A stretch of 5,368 nucleotides of DNA from Pyrinomonadaceae bacterium (GTDB lineage: Bacteria > Acidobacteriota > Blastocatellia > Pyrinomonadales > Pyrinomonadaceae). Of this stretch, positions 5,323 to 5,368 are shown in pieces; position 1 is the stretch's first letter; each line of letters starts with the position of its first letter. The DNA lies in contig JACDAW010000386.1 in NCBI GenBank assembly GCA_013695245.1, positions 1 to 5,368 on the forward strand. Reading direction: 5' to 3'. Position numbers and translations under genes: made by a program. The notes under the pieces are model-generated. The model searched no databases and was not told the origin of the DNA. It saw nothing but the letters and a program-made list of their open reading frames with translations.

Positions 5323-5368
5323 ATGCTAGAAGAAGCTAAGCAAGGCGACACAGTGAAAGTTCATTACA
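5323..5368 (+). CDS. FKBP-type peptidyl-prolyl cis-trans isomerase, N-terminal fragment
   Basis: Fifteen codons are visible before the window ends, reading MLEEAKQGDTVKVHY with the next base consistent with Thr. The pattern 'A-x-x-G-D-T-V-K-V-H-Y' is the typical opening of the first strand of FKBP domains, including the short SlyD-like cytoplasmic forms (usually continuing TGxLxDGxxFDSS). These enzymes speed cis-trans isomerisation of peptide bonds before proline and help protein folding. There is no signal peptide at the start, so a cytoplasmic form is likely. A GGGAG ribosome site precedes the ATG. The gene is divergent from the VWFA gene. The family call rests on a short but distinctive stretch, and the subtype (simple FKBP or SlyD-like with an inserted flap) cannot be told from here. 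Confidence 0.8.
   Translation, partial: MLEEAKQGDTVKVHY

Overview
The window reads as a chromosomal, housekeeping-type stretch from a bacterium of the phylum Acidobacteriota, most likely the Blastocatellia side. The main evidence is the large secreted VWFA-related protein, whose layout matches the 'VWFA-related Acidobacterial domain' family (TIGR03436). The DNA is moderately GC-rich and full of GCGCGC-type words. This taxonomic call is an inference from protein resemblance, not from a search.

Layout, left to right: (1) the 3' third of hemB (porphobilinogen synthase) on +, cut by the window edge; (2) a short gap holding only a doubtful 26-codon ORF; (3) a 72-residue two-helix membrane protein on -, convergent with hemB; (4) about 220 bases of non-coding DNA with two hairpins, one with a U-tract in the + direction and one just past the selB stop in the - direction; (5) selB on -, the selenocysteine-specific elongation factor, apparently full length; (6) a 108-base gap with a strong 15-bp hairpin; (7) a 750-residue secreted VWFA-related protein on -; (8) a divergent intergenic region; (9) the first 15 codons of an FKBP-type peptidyl-prolyl isomerase on +, running off the right edge.

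The genes do not form an obvious single pathway. The three - strand genes (VWFA protein, selB, small membrane protein) point the same way, but hairpin-bearing gaps separate them, so they are probably separate transcripts. selB implies that the organism decodes UGA as selenocysteine. Its partners selA, selC and selD are not visible here. hemB and the FKBP isomerase are ordinary core genes.

No CRISPR array, mobile element, tRNA or rRNA was seen, and I do not see a convincing new multi-gene system. The points most worth a second look are the unassigned small membrane protein with its His/Met loop and Cys-x-Cys helix, the orphan + strand terminator-like element, the possible Shine-Dalgarno-less or leaderless selB, the altered metal site of the VWFA protein, and a Tyr-to-Cys change beside the hemB catalytic lysine.
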